Shown piece by piece: positions 33,727 through 45,541 of a stretch of 64,000 nucleotides of DNA (its first letter is position 1; every line of letters starts with the position of its first letter). Where the stretch lies: NCBI GenBank assembly GCA_021234155.1, contig JAJEKV010000016.1, positions 21,767,863 through 21,831,862 of the forward strand, in the 5' to 3' direction. A program made the translations under genes and the position numbers. This DNA is from Isoetes taiwanensis (Eukaryota; Streptophyta; Lycopodiopsida; Isoetales; Isoetaceae). The notes under the pieces are model-generated. The model was not told the DNA's origin and made no database searches. It worked only from the letters and a program-made list of their open reading frames with translations.

Positions 33727-34225
33727 CTAGCATTTGACTTCATACATGTGTGTGTGTGAGCTTGTAGAGCGCGAAACTTGAAGACATCTATCACTTGGCA
33801 ACTTGTTGCCAGTCTTGCCACCAGGGTGCCATTGAGGATGAATGTCATGCCCTCCAGATCTGCCCAACGTTTGCCCATATCCGAGAACGGTATGTTCGAT
33901 TACTAGTGCTTGGCCAACCGTTGCATGAGTTATTGAATACGGTGTCCGTAGGTTTGTTGGGGTCATACCTCCAGGAGGTTATGGATGCACGGACTCAGTT
34001 GTGTCCTCAGGGATGGTATTGAAATGTCCTATACAATTGTACAGCGTGTCAGCATACTTATTACTGCTAAGGTTTTTCTCTCGAAAACCCTTCGGGCGGG
34101 GATTTTTTAATCCTGTCAGTAATACGCTTGCTGCTCTCTTTTTGTTTGGGTCCCATAGACCAATCGGTCTCCGTGGATGCTAAAAAATCTATTCTATTCT
34201 ATTCTATTCTATTCTATTCTCTTGT
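33727..34225 (+). mobile_element. LINE 3' end, pentanucleotide-tail family, copy 2
   Basis: This encodes the C-terminal Cys/His motif of the reverse transcriptase protein: C-C-Q-S-C-H-Q-G-A-I-E-D-E-C-H-A-L-Q-I-C-P, then IRERYVRL and GSYLQEVMDARTQLCPQG, with a stop near 34021. The 3' untranslated region (gtcagtaatacg, gggtcccatagaccaatcgg) leads into (ctatt)n at 34189-34220. 5' truncation leaves only this end, as is usual for LINEs. Confidence 0.8.
34189..34220 (+). repeat. (CTATT)n LINE tail
   Basis: About six tandem ctatt units directly follow the conserved LINE end gatgctaaaaaat. The reverse-complement array (agaat)n occupies the same place in the minus-strand copy at 48486-48516. Confidence 0.85.
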
Positions 34226-34419
34226 TGTTCCTCCAAAAATCATTTGTAAAAGATCTACACAGCTTGGGTATTTAGATTTGAGTGCAACTACCTCATTTCG
34301 CCTTAGGAATCCTAATGTGATTGATGCCATTTTGCAAATTTTGCACAAAGATTGGTTGCCTTAAGCAACCTGGAGATTCTAACACACCATATCCATATCA
34401 AAGCATGCATCCTAAGTGC

Positions 34420-34835
34420 AAAAGACCAAAATTCGACCTCCGAAATGTAAACCCTTCAAGCAACTCATAGGGTTTACATTTTAGAGACTGAAACGCGATC
34501 CTTTTCATGGATAACTTGGTGCATTGTCTATAAACGCGTATGCAAAGCCATGGCAACTGAAAAACTGGGCTTTGTATCTATCGATTATCCAGAATTATCC
34601 TAAACAATGTCTTGCTACCACAGAAGCAGCTTTTGACTTTTAATTGTCACATCGAGAGGAGGACAGATCAAAAGACCGTTGCATCAGTTTCTATTGCTTC
34701 ACATCTTTGACTGCGACTTCTTGACCATGTTCCAAGTGTAAACGACCAAAACTCGACCTCCATAACGTAAACCCTTCAATAACATAGAAGTACACAGGGT
34801 TTACGTTTCAGAGACCATATCCTAGTGAGATTCGA
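34420..34835. repeat. Pair of diverged repeats, each with a gtaaaccc hairpin
   Basis: Copy 1 (34420-34495) and copy 2 (34740-34815) share gaccaaaa-tcgacctcc and then a hairpin. In copy 1, aaatgtaaaccct (34443-34455) pairs with agggtttacattt (34469-34481). In copy 2, aacgtaaaccct (34764-34775) pairs with agggtttacgtt (34796-34807). The t/a pair of copy 1 is a c/g pair in copy 2 on both arms, so pairing is kept. Confidence 0.7.
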
Positions 34836-36140
34836 CCAGGACCCTTAAAACCATCCGGAAGTAGTTTGTCCCAAATGTCCTCTCCATATGGCCCTGGCAA
34901 TGGATGGGCAACTGCCTCACTCCGGAACTGTCTCTTCCAATGGACTTAGACATCAACATTACCCTGAGGACCAAGTTTTGTGGGCAAAAGACCATCCATT
35001 TTCCAAGAAATGCCAAAATAGCTCATATCTAACACATTCGTAGTCAACTGGCCTAGGAGATGGCTGCAGAATACTACCCTGTAGAGTGTTCATGTTTCTT
35101 TCGTTGCCAAAAATGACCGTGTAACTTGGTCTCTGTGGTAATTTTACCATGACGGACGATGTGGCGAAGTCAGATCGCCATTTCAGAGCCTCTATACTGC
35201 CCAAACAATGAAACAATAGGTACATGGTCGCCCATAAGATAATTCACGGTTTGGTAAGTTCTATCGGACTGATCTTGGATTTTTTTGAACCTGCCAAGGT
35301 GGCTCAACATGCCATGTGGGCTCCAACATGCCAAGGTGGCTCAAACACACCACCTAGGCTCCAATACCTGCCCCCCTCCGGGCAGCCTGTTATTGTGTAG
35401 GCAAGCTGGCAGCTTTTCCCCATGTCAAACGGGGTTAGGACTTTGCATTGAGACCTCAGAAGTGGGGAGAGGCCGCATCCCAAGAGACAGACCTCAAAAA
35501 GAAACCCTAAATCCTAATTCTTATTTGGGGGAACCATTCACATGTCAGATTTATAGGTACGCTTCTAGATTTCTGATGCTATTATTAGTTGGGGACCTTA
35601 TGCTATTTCTAAGGGACCCTTTGTTGAGTATGAGAAAACCATTAGATACAAACGGAACAATTATATTATATGGTTCATGTGTCCAGATGAAATGAGTTCA
35701 CTTATACCTAAGGAAGCAGTAGGAGTTGTTGCTGCAATATGCATATCAAAGCCTGTGTATGAACTAACACTTGATTCTTCCTCCTGCCATGGAGCAATGG
35801 AACTCTTACATGTATTGTCCGCAGTAATTGTTGCTTTATATTACATGCCTAGTGAATACCTTTGGTATGACATGAAATACTATTGCAATCTCCTATCCAT
35901 AGCAAGGAGAAAGACCATTGTATGATTTATAATAAAGCACTGTGGATTTAGGAACTGCAACTGCAGAGAAAGACGTACACTTGAAATACATAGTCATTTT
36001 TCATTCTTACTCCCCTTGCTCCATACCCAAACCCTCCTTAGTCCTCAATACCATTCCTACCCTCATAGCTTATTTTTACCCCATATAATCTAAATCTAAA
36101 ACTGCTCAATCCTACTATTGCGCCTTTTTGCTAGTTTTTT
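34835..36140. other. No supported gene
   Basis: Open frames at 34959-35225 (minus) and at 35285-35695 and 35677-35925 (plus) have no recognisable domain. Short tandem text (catgccaaggtggctcaa, 35290-35345) is present. A Tourist-like left end lies near 34830. Confidence 0.35.
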
Positions 36141-36290
36141 TTTTTTTAGCACACCAGCCCAACCAAGCCTACGGCATTTCTTGCAATTCTAGCCTATCCA
36201 CGTAGCACCTCCACCTCATCAATATCTGAGGTGGCATAAGCCTACACCGTTCGATGATCATTTTTAGAAATCTAGGGCCAGCGAAATTAG
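36130..36290 (-). repeat. SINE-like family, copy 2
   Basis: The minus-strand end is tggttgggctggtgtgct followed by about 14 A (T run at 36134-36149). The core gatgaggtggaggtgctacg then tggataggctagaattgcaa is almost the same as in copy 1 at 31846-31940. Confidence 0.7.
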
Positions 36291-36642
36291 AAAAATGGCT
36301 AAAACTTGACACGTTGATAGCATAGTTCGCGACCTCCTTCCGACAACTGTCCCCACCCCGTTGCCTTTCCATCTTTACCCTTTTCCATTTCTCTTCAAGT
36401 CCCGCCTCTGCATACTTTGCCCAAAAGCCTTGACTTTGTAGACAGGACATGTTTCTCTGTCTCTGTGGCATTGTGAGGGAGGCCTCGGAGAAGCCTCTTG
36501 CTTTCTCCTTTCGGACCCTTCCTTTTCACTTCTTCTGCGAACTCAAGTTTTAATTTTTCTAGTATTTTTGTCTTGCGAGCTAATGTGGCAAAACTTTTTG
36601 GTCTTGCGGGCTAATGCAAGCAAGCCGGCTATTCTTGGAGGT

Positions 36643-36760
36643 TTTTTTTTTTTTTTTTTGGGAAAAAATGTTTAGCCAGGGTTGCCTAACCCGAGGTGTA
36701 AGATTTCCTGAAAATCTAGCTTATCCACATGTCTGGCCACGTCATACCTTTTTTTTGGTT
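36643..36760 (-). repeat. SINE-like family, copy 3 (diverged)
   Basis: A T run (36643-36660) is followed by agccagggttgcctaaccc and then atctagcttatccacatg. This matches the order of copies 1 and 2 with many substitutions. Confidence 0.5.
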
Positions 36761-37027
36761 GAGATGTCACTCACTACCTTTTGCCTGCTCGAACTGGCTA
36801 TGGCGTCCCGCCAAAATGGCAAGTTCGTCTCGCCATTATCAGTCTCAACAAAAGGACTTCAACCACGTTTGCTGCCAAATTTAATTGCCTCCCCCCTTCG
36901 ACCATGGCTATGGTGGAGCCTTCCCCTTTCCAGCATTTCAATCTTTGATCTGCCCATCCCTACCAATTTCCTGACTTAACTAGCTTCATTTAGTGGGGAA
37001 TATACTTCAACCAGCCTTTTGCATCAA

Positions 37028-37180
37028 TCAAACCTCTCTCTCTCTCTCCCTTTCTCCCTCCTTCCCTCTCTCTCTCTCGCTCATGCGATCTATGTTGTAG
37101 TAATCATTTACACACTCTTCCATCCATCCATCCATCCATCCATCCATCCATCCATCCATCCATCCATCCATCCATCCAAT
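37028..37180. repeat. (CT)n tract and (CATC)n microsatellite
   Basis: A ct-rich run at 37033-37080 is followed by about 14 tandem catc units at 37121-37178. Both are simple sequence repeats. Confidence 0.95.
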
Positions 37181-37559
37181 GGCATCATGATGTGCTAATT
37201 TATAGCAAATTGTTAATTGCTTAGAAAATTGCTTATTAGAACTCCCAAAGGTCATGAGTGAAAATGAGGATACTTATAGTGATGATGAACTAGCTGATGG
37301 TCTATAGACTTTTAATAACTAGTATAATGTGGTTTCTAATAAACCGTTACATATTCGAAGGATAAAATTTATTGTTGAAAATATGGCATGACATTAAAAG
37401 AAAAAAAATCCTATTTCACCCCTCTACCCCTCCGCCCTCACACATCCCTTTTGCATTTGCTCATCAATAGAAAGGAAAATAGATCTGCAATATAGCTATT
37501 AGATTCTGGAAGAGATATTAGATTGATGGGGGATTTCATTTGAAGGTAGAACTAAAAAT

Positions 37560-39715
37560 AGTTCCTAGTCTTGAAATGGTTATATCCATGAATAAGAAAT
37601 CATATGTCATATACAATACGTTAAGCATTGTATAAGAGATATGGACAAGGAAGATCCGTTTCATAATCTTTGTACAGACACATTGAAGTATAGTTCGCAG
37701 GGTGAAGTGCTTATATTGGGCGATTTTAATGCCCGCACAAGTTGCCAGCAGTCCATTATGTATGAAGACATCACAGATGTCCAACTACATGAGAGAGAAG
37801 ATCCAAATTTCCAAAGACAGTCTGAAGACAAAGCTTGCAACAGTATGGGAGAGTTTCTTTTGGAGTTTAATACAATTTGCAACTTGAAGATCCTCAATGG
37901 CATAACATGCTTTCCAGAATCAAAAGGGTTCACATATATTAATCATTCTGGAGCCAGTGTGATTGACTATTGCATGGCAAGGAATCTTGACATTGTTCAA
38001 GACTTTTACATTGGAGAGAAGCTACCAGAATCCGACCATAAGCCCCTGCATCTAGTGCTGAAGCAAGTGCAAAAATCTGAAATCCAGCAGCCTATTTTTC
38101 ACCCGAGATTGAAGATAGACTATAAAGCAAGTAAAAATTATAAAAAGAGAATTGAAGCACTCCTCGAACATGTCAGTTGGACGGGAAATCTGAATACTGA
38201 TGCAAGATCTTTCTCTCATCTCATTCATCAATCTGCAGGAGAGGTATTTGGATACACGAAGAAACCTGTAAAGAATAGACCATGTAATGCTTGGTGGGAT
38301 GCAGAATGTCATGTTGCCAGAACGAAATTGCCGCGGAATTTTATTCACAAACCTGCATGGTACAAGAATTTGCTGAGGAATAAAAAGCGCGCATTTTACA
38401 GACAAAAGCAAATAGAGCTTAGTGAGCGGCTCAAAAAGAGCCCTAAAACCTTTTGGACATCGCTGAAGGGAAGATCAGAAATGCATACTTTAAAAATAGA
38501 AGCATTGCTAAAATTGGTACATGATATCTATAATAAAGAGGGCGCAGGTTGCATGCAGGTTTCAGCCACACAAACGGATTTGTTTACAGAGATAGAGGTA
38601 GGAGATATTATTGCTGATATGGAAAACAACAAAGCACATGATCTAGAAGGACTTTGTGTAGAATTGTTCAAATGGGGAGGGCAGAGGACGCTATCTTCTC
38701 TTACAAGACTGCTAAATGGTTGCATCAGACAAGGATTGCCTGAAAACTGGAAGATGAACCGTGTCCACCCAATCCATAAATCAGGGGACAAGAAGGATGC
38801 AAGCAATTACAGAACTATACTAATTGGGAGTGTTTTTGCCAAAATACTTGGCAGCTTATTGGAATGCAAATTGAGCACATGGGCAGAGGCAAATAACAAG
38901 CGTTCCTTTTGTCAAGCAGGTTTTAGAAGAGGGCATAATACATTTGACCATGCTCTGACATTGCGTGTGCTCGTTGAGAGAGCTAAAAAGCCAAATAAGG
39001 TATTATATGTTGCATTTATAGATTTCGCCAAGGCATTTGATACTGTCCCATGAAGAGAACTAGGCGAAAGAATGGCACAAATTGGAGTTCCAGTAGAGAT
39101 GAGCAGCGCTATTTCACAGCTATACGCTGAAGTGCTTATCAAATTATCAGGTGATTTGGATACGATAGTCAAGAATACCATAGGAGTGCATCAGGGGTGC
39201 CCATTGTCTCCAACTTTGTTTGGCCTCTTCATAGAAGAATTGGAAGAATGGATGCGTGATCGCTCTTTGGCAGGAACAAAATTGGGTATGCATTTAATAC
39301 AATTGTTATTGTATGCTGATGATGTGGTCTTGTTAGCAAACAAGAAGAAAGCATTGCAGGATCTCTTGGACATCTTGGAGTCCTTTTGTGAGGAGAAGAC
39401 AATGCGAGTAAATACATCAAAATAAAAGATAATGGTCTTTGGAACAAGGGACATGCCAACATTTATCTATCAGGGACAAGAACTAGAAACAGTGGGGAGC
39501 TATAAATACTTGGGGCTAGATTTCTCGGCAAAATATAATTGGAAGGAATGTATTAAGAGAAGAGTAACTGGAGGAAAATCTGCTCTATATAGTATGCTTG
39601 TAAAATGCTCAAAGGCATCACTTTCAGATTGGGGGCTCAAAAAGATCTTATATAAGACCTTAGTGCAACGGTTTTGCTTTATGGAGCACCAATTTGGGGG
39701 CCAAGTATCTCATCT
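37560..39715 (+). mobile_element. LINE-A 5' part: endonuclease and reverse transcriptase, two nonsense codons
   Basis: One frame runs from 37641, interrupted only by tga at 39051 and taa at 39423. The endonuclease part has ILGDFNAR (37718 area), VIDYCMARN and SDHKPL. Reverse transcriptase blocks follow: RVHPIHKSGDKKDASNYR, FCQAGFRRGHNT, AFIDFAKAFDTVP, GVHQGCPLSPTLFGLFIEEL, LLLYADDVVLLA (catalytic YADD) and SYKYLGLDF. The endonuclease is of the apurinic type and nicks the target to prime reverse transcription. A frameshift near 39668 precedes VLLYGAPIWGPSISSKL, after which a different LINE interrupts it. The N-terminal endonuclease residues and any ORF1 are missing. It continues at 40428-40454 and 44158-44945. 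Confidence 0.88.
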
Positions 39716-40392
39716 AAGCTCCCCTCTAAAAGCAGCTGGCAGGTTAGCTATTGGTGCTTCTCAAACTGCGCAATTGTTAACCAGTTCATGGGCTACTCTT
39801 TGTTCTAAGAAACTACAGTTTTTTCGATGGTTGGCATTACAGGGGGGTCTAAGCACTATGGAGAGACTCCACCAAAATGGTATTTGCCCTACTGATACCT
39901 GTCCTCTAGGATGTAATACCATAGAAACCATATCACATTTATTTTTCTGCCCCAGGATACATGAGTTTTGGATATGGGTATGCCCCCTCATTAGGATTTC
40001 TATTCAGCAATGTCTATGGCCAGAGATAATTGGGGTAACAGATGGGGACTTAGTCTCTGCTTCGTTGGTGAACATAGCACTGTGGTCTTTATGGAAACAT
40101 AGGTGTGGCATTGCGATTGGAGGACAGCACTTTTCTCTGGATAGGTTGAAGAATACCTTCAATATCGAGGTGGCACTCATGGCTCTAGCCCATCATAAGA
40201 AATTTGGGCGAAATTATAACACAGATTTGGACAGGATTGGTCAGATCCAAGGATTTTACATGTTCTTCAAATGTCATTGGGTATCTAGGGATGATTGGGT
40301 ATCTAGGGATGATTCGAGTGTCGGCTTGCAAAGGCTGGCTCTTGGGTAAAGCTTTGTATTTCTATATTATAATTTAATATATCATATTCTTA

Positions 40393-40427
<35 letters not shown>
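39716..40427 (+). mobile_element. LINE-B 3' fragment with poly(A), inside LINE-A
   Basis: It encodes a zf-RVT-like end of a different L1-type element: WATLCSKKLQFFRWLALQGG, then C-P-L-G-C-N-T-I-E-T-I-S-H-L-F-F-C-P (a CX3C..HX4C zinc motif), then IALWSLWKHRCG. It stops at 40347-40349 and ends in 30 A (40398-40427). A 15-bp unit (gattgggtatctaggg) is duplicated at 40276-40310. Its 5' boundary (about 39716) abuts LINE-A coding sequence. No target-site duplication was found, so a small deletion may have occurred. Confidence 0.75.
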
Positions 40428-40429
<2 letters not shown>

Positions 40430-40437
40430 TTGAATCT

Positions 40438-40454
40438 GTGCAGAAAGTATTCAT
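40438..40454. repeat. 17-bp target-site duplication, left copy
   Basis: gtgcagaaagtattcat here is identical to 44158-44174. It belongs to LINE-A coding sequence (V-Q-K-V-F-I) and was duplicated by insertion of LINE-C. Confidence 0.9.
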
Positions 40455-43400
40455 TTTTTTTTTTAATTGAAGGCTTAGTATTTCTATTAATATAGATATT
40501 TGTGTACATATGGACATATGTATATACATATGTTTACAAAAAGAAACCGATTTGGGTAGGGTTGGTTATGAAGACCCTTCAACATAATATCTTAAGAAAA
40601 TATTTAAACTGGACCAGTAGTTTTAGGCCTGAACCTATATCTCAAAAGGATTTCCTCATATAAAAGATAGTAACAGTCTTCATTCCACAAATCTCCTTTT
40701 CTTGGGCTCGCCCGCATCGTGATCCTTTCTCCCCATTCCTTTGGTAGCCCTTATGAATAGACAGAATGGGCATTTGCATAAATGAGCTTTGCCCGGATTA
40801 AATCTTCCTTTCTTGTCTTTCGCCCCGCATAAAATATCCCTCTTTGCATCATAAGCTGTGTTACAAGCACAATTACAGTGACATACGCCTTCATGTGCTA
40901 TCGGGATCTCGACCCCAAACTGAGTTAGCCATAGCGCATTAGAGTGAAGGTCAATCCTTTTCCACTTCAGCTTCTTTACCAACAGCAGAATGTTCCCTGC
41001 GAATTTCAAAATAAAGTTAGATAAGGATGAAAAGGTTTCAACTGTGAATACCGAAAATCTCCTCAATCCATTTAATATCATATTTAGTTTGCTCAATGAT
41101 AGCCTGAGGCCAAATAATCTCCTCTTTGAAGATCAGGGAATTTCTTCCCTTCCACATCCTCCAAAGGAGAAGATAAATACGCCAATTTGATGGATTTTCA
41201 GGAAGAAAGAAGTCCGTGGGGCTCATGGTCCTAAGATTGGGCATATTAAGCTCCAGTCTCGGCTAACTCCAGAGTCCATTCGGCCCATAGACAGTTTCTG
41301 AAAAGATGATTCTCATCTTCCTGATCCTGCATACATCGCACACAAATGTTAGAGTCTGCCATATTCATTCTCCATCTTTTCAAATTTGTTGCAAGAGCCT
41401 TATGCCAAAGCTGCCACATAAAGGCTTTTACTTTTGGGTGAATTGGGCACTTCCAAAGAAATATGAGATTCCTTTTGATTCTCATGTGATCAAGATTCCA
41501 TTTGATATGGATTGTTATATCCCCGATCTCGCTCGCTCAGAATTTATGCTTTTTAACTTTGTATCCATCGAACCCATTTATGTGCCACGAATCTTCGAAT
41601 GGTGCCACTGACCACTAGCAAGTTTTCGCGGTAATACTATTGAAAAGCATCTCAGACTCTTCCCCCAGATCCCTCAGAACGGAGGTGTGATAGTCCAAAT
41701 TATTAGTAATGTCCCTGATGAACACTATTCCCCTGCTAGTCCATTGTTTAGTTTGGGTTGGGAAATGAGAGGCTAAACAAGTATTAGGATCATCCAAAAT
41801 AAGAGAAGGGCTCCAGAAAATTGCTTGATCCCGAGAAAGGCCCTCCTTCCAAGTGTACATGCCTTTAACCTCGATCCGCCTTGATCCACTTCTTAATAAT
41901 CTGAGGGATGGAATTTGGGATGGTGAAGGGGAAGAAAATACTAAAGGGAAGGTGCATCTTAAGTCCCCTCCACCCAAAGGGATGGCATCTCCCGATATAA
42001 TGCTTGATCAGAGCTTTGGCCGGGTGATGAATCTGATCTGTACAGGCTCTGTAGAAGTATTTAGCAGCTAAAGCAGTTGCTTGCTTTTCGATGTTAATAA
42101 CCCCCAATCCCCCATACTTTTAGTTTTGCAACACTCCTTCATGGAGACTGGAATCCAGCATCTTCTGTTTGTACCCCCTGCAATGAATCTACCAATAATA
42201 CTTTGCATTTTAGAATAGACCTTTTTAGGGGCCATAATAATAGATGACTGATAAACCTGAGAAGAGGAGATAACAGAGTTTGCAAGAATAGCCCTACCAT
42301 TCTTAGAAAGAAATTTAGAGTTAAGAGAGTCCACCTTCCTGTAGAACTTGTCCAAGAGATCCCCCCACAGATCACTCGCGTTCACTCTAATTGCATAGGG
42401 GATCCCCAAGATTTTGGTTTTGGTGGTAGGAGAGAGATACATACATCCAAGAGATAAGGCTGCTTGCTCCCCTTTAGTCTGATCCCTTGAAATCAGCTTT
42501 GTCTTGGTCGGGTTGATATTGCATCCAGAGCATCTTCCAAAGTCTTCGAGGATCTGCTATGCCTGTGCAGTTTGAATAGACTGGTTGTCCAGATTCATAA
42601 AAAGAAAGGTATCATCTGCAAAATGAACATTGAGAATATCTTCCATCTCTTGATTAGGAGGGAGTTTGAGCCCTTTAAGCCCATTAAGATTTCTAAGCTT
42701 CTGGAAATTACTATGCAAACCCTCCATGACTATTAAAAATAAAAAAGGTGCGGGGGCAACCTTGTTTTACTCCTCTTTTATGTCAAAGAAGGGGCTGCAT
42801 TCCCCATTGATTAGGACAGGTGATCTTGAGTTTTTTTTCAGAATCGCCATGAAAATAGAAATTACCTCTTTCGAGAATCCTAAACTCCGGCTACATTCCT
42901 GCAAAAATTTCCAACTTTATCGTGGAAGGCTTTGGTGATGTCCAATTCGAAGCCCTATGTTTTGTTTAGTTTCCCTCGCCCAACTAATCCCTAGAGATGC
43001 TGCTGCAACATTGTCCAAGATGTACCTCCCTTTCAAGTATGCACTTTGTGTCTTACTTATGATCTCATCAAGGATAGGCTTGACTCTAGCTGCAATTGAA
43101 CCTGAAATAAGCTTATAGAGCACATTGGATAGTGAGATAGGCCTATAATCAGAAAAGGAGATGGGCATGTCCATTTTAGGTATGAGAGCAATAAGGCTAG
43201 TATTGATCCTGCAGTCCAAACCTTTGGTTAGTAAGAATTCATTAGCAATGAAAACCACAAAATTACCCAAAAGCCCCCAAGCCTTCTTGAAGAATTCAGC
43301 AGGGAGGCCATCCGGACCCGGAGTTTTGCCATTTTCCATCTCATTTAGCACCTTAAAGATTTCCTCGTTGTTGAAAGGTCTAGACATGCTGTTGTTCATG

Positions 43401-44157
43401 GCGTTAGTAACTCTGCCCTGAATATCAATGAAGTTATGAATGTCTTGAGAGTTCGTATCCCCGATAGTACCCATAATTTCGATAAAATGCTCCTTACTTG
43501 CCCTCTTTGAGATGGTTGTCCTCAACAATATTATTTCCCTCCCAAAGAACACTATATATATGATTCTTCTTAATCCTCCCTTTTGCCTTAATGAAAAAGT
43601 ATTTGGAATTGGCCCTCTCATCTTCCCTTAGCTCTTTGACTTTGGCTTTAGTCTTCCAACCCCTTGCAATCTTGATTTCTTCCCTTTCAATCTGAATTTT
43701 AAGATTCTCCTTATTACGTCCCCTTGAGCTATTCCATACTTGATTTCTCAACTCTTGCGGTGAATAGTCTCTTTTCGATGTATCTCCTTCCCCAAACTTT
43801 TAACCAATTCTTTATGTTTTTGGAGGACTTAACCCACCAATCCATCCACCCGAGTTCATTACTGGGCTTATCTTCCATCTCCAACACCTGAGCTAACCTG
43901 GTAATAAAATCATCTTGATCCAGAAGATTAGTATTAAGCTTAAAGTAAGAATTCCTTTTCCTCTGATTATTGTTGGCGTTGATATTAATAAGCTGGGGAT
44001 AATGATCAGAGATAGTGTAATTCGAAAGGTTGGAGACTCTAGAGCTGCTGTTCCATAATGATTCACTGAGGTAAAACCTATCATGAAGACAGCAGATAGG
44101 CTGGATTCTGTGGTTATTCCAGCTATAGGAATGAGGGACCACTCTTGCCAAATACTG
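40455..44157 (-). mobile_element. LINE-C: 5'-truncated L1-type retrotransposon
   Basis: The element is inserted on the minus strand, with its A tail as the T run at 40454-40464 and flanking 17-bp duplications. It starts inside the endonuclease (WNNHRIQPICCLHDRFYLSE then ISDHYP, about 44110-44015). The reverse transcriptase runs through GKTPGPDGLPAEFFKKAWG, ALIPKMDMPISFSDYRPISL, KTQSAYLKGRYILDNVAAA (43621-42917), FADDTFLFMN (about 42600-42625) and NSVISSSQVYQSSI. The zf-RVT end follows: FLWKCPIHPKVKAFMWQLWH then C-V-R-C-M-Q-D-Q-E-D-E-N-H-L-F-R-N-C (41480-41270). It is 3703 bp long. Frameshifts and stops (for example after ...RETKQNIGLR and in SPFFDIKEE) make it inactive. It belongs to a different LINE clade from LINE-A. 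Confidence 0.9.
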
Positions 44158-44174
44158 GTGCAGAAAGTATTCAT
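44158..44174. repeat. 17-bp target-site duplication, right copy
   Basis: gtgcagaaagtattcat, identical to 40438-40454, marks the 5' end of minus-strand LINE-C. Confidence 0.9.
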
Positions 44175-44918
44175 ACGAGAGGAGTTAGGCATCAAGGCAC
44201 AGACACCATATGCAATAATGCTTGCAGAAACAAGGATGTTCCCACTTGAGCTTGAAGCATTATTTCAGGCAATCAATTTTGTCAACAGGGTGAAGAATCA
44301 AGCGCCGGATCGCATATCATATCAAGCATTTGTGTCCACGGATCAGCAGGGATGGTTACATGATCTGAAGAATTGGGCAAGTAAATGGGGGGTAACTGAT
44401 ACGAATTGGCCAGAAAATAAGGAAGACACAAGGACACTGCTTGAGCAGCTTTCCATTGAACGCTTATGGGCAGTTCAGGGCAGCCGGCTAACACATTACA
44501 TATCATGTGTAAATTCAATCAGTGAGTATAAGAGTCAAGACTATATAAATGCTAACATGCCAAAATATTTTAAGCAGGTCATAGCCAGATACAGGACGAG
44601 TTCACACAGACTTGCAATGGAGACAGGACGTTGGTATAAAATCCCAGTTGAGGAGAGGTTATGTAAAGTTTGTGAGTCAGATAGCATTGAGGATGAGCAT
44701 CATGTTTTTACAGGCTGCCCCGCTTACAAGGAGATAAGAGACAAGTTCGGCATTCAAGCACCTGATTTTAAATCTTTATTTCAGTTGTCACCTCTAACAT
44801 TAGGTTCATATTTTAAGGCAGTAGATTCACACCGTTCTTTATTAGTGCAGTTGTAAATTGCTTAAACCTGTACTTGGAAGCTCCATGGTCTTTCAAGGCC
44901 CAAAGTGAGCTTGACTAA

Positions 44919-44944
44919 TACATTACATTACATTACATTACATT
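44919..44944 (+). repeat. (TACAT)n LINE-A tail
   Basis: About five tandem acatt/tacat units stand at the 3' end of LINE-A, where poly(A) would be expected in an L1. Compare (ctatt)n at 34189-34220. Confidence 0.85.
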
Positions 44945-44949
44945 TTCTA

Positions 44950-45540
44950 GAATCCCGAAAGTGCAAATGAGATTAAGCATTTTTATGAAGGACACATTCC
45001 TATTTGGAACATCAAAAGAAAATTATAACCATTTTACCAAAAGTACTGCTAAAACAGGGGTATTTTTGCAATTTTGCAAAAAATTAGGGGCATTTTTTAA
45101 AATTTTCCCTAAAAAAATAATGTGTTGTAACAATAGTTGAAACAAAGGCCATGGGTGATTTTTATTCTTTTTTAGCAAAATAAGACTTGAAACAATACCT
45201 AGTTTTAAAAAATAATGTGTTATCTTTCTATTAACTACATATCGTATTGTGTAAAAACAACACGTCAAAATTACTAAAGGACTATTGTAGAGTCTTCTTT
45301 AAAATTACATACACTTTTTGAGAAAAACAACAATTAAAAATAATGGCAACTTTTAAAAAACTACATCAAAACTACACGCGTTATTTTTGTCTAAAAACCA
45401 CCCTTAAAAATACGCGTGTTCTTTATGTAAAAAACCATAGTCAAAAACTACGTGTCATTTTTAGCATTTTCGGAATAATAGTATGCATGGATTTTAGTTG
45501 TTTTTTTGCAAAAAACACAACAAAAAACTACATGTAAAGC
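44950..45540. other. AT-rich non-coding stretch
   Basis: The sequence is dominated by aaaaact-like runs with repeated aaaaacaac / actacatcaaaactac text. No gene is recognised. Confidence 0.4.
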
Positions 45541-45541
45541 A

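Larger units (their letters stand above)
44158..44945 (+). mobile_element. LINE-A 3' part, resuming after both insertions
   Basis: Reading 40428-40454 straight into 44175 restores one frame: K-I-E-S-V-Q-K-V-F-I-R-E-E-L-G-I-K-A-Q. The C-terminal region has FPLELEALFQAINFVNRVKN, RTSSHRLAMETGRWYKIP and the Cys/His motif C-K-V-C-E-S-D-S-I-E-D-E-H-H-V-F-T-G-C-P, with a stop near 44856. It ends in an array of tacat units (44919-44944) and not poly(A). This frame is clean, so the two nonsense codons further upstream are the main lesions of the coding part. Confidence 0.88.

Noticed and set aside
37121-37178. CRISPR-like regular array
   Set aside because: Simple (catc)n microsatellite without spacers in a plant nuclear context.
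42666-42938. Plus-strand open frame of 90 residues
   Set aside because: It is antisense to the reverse transcriptase of LINE-C.
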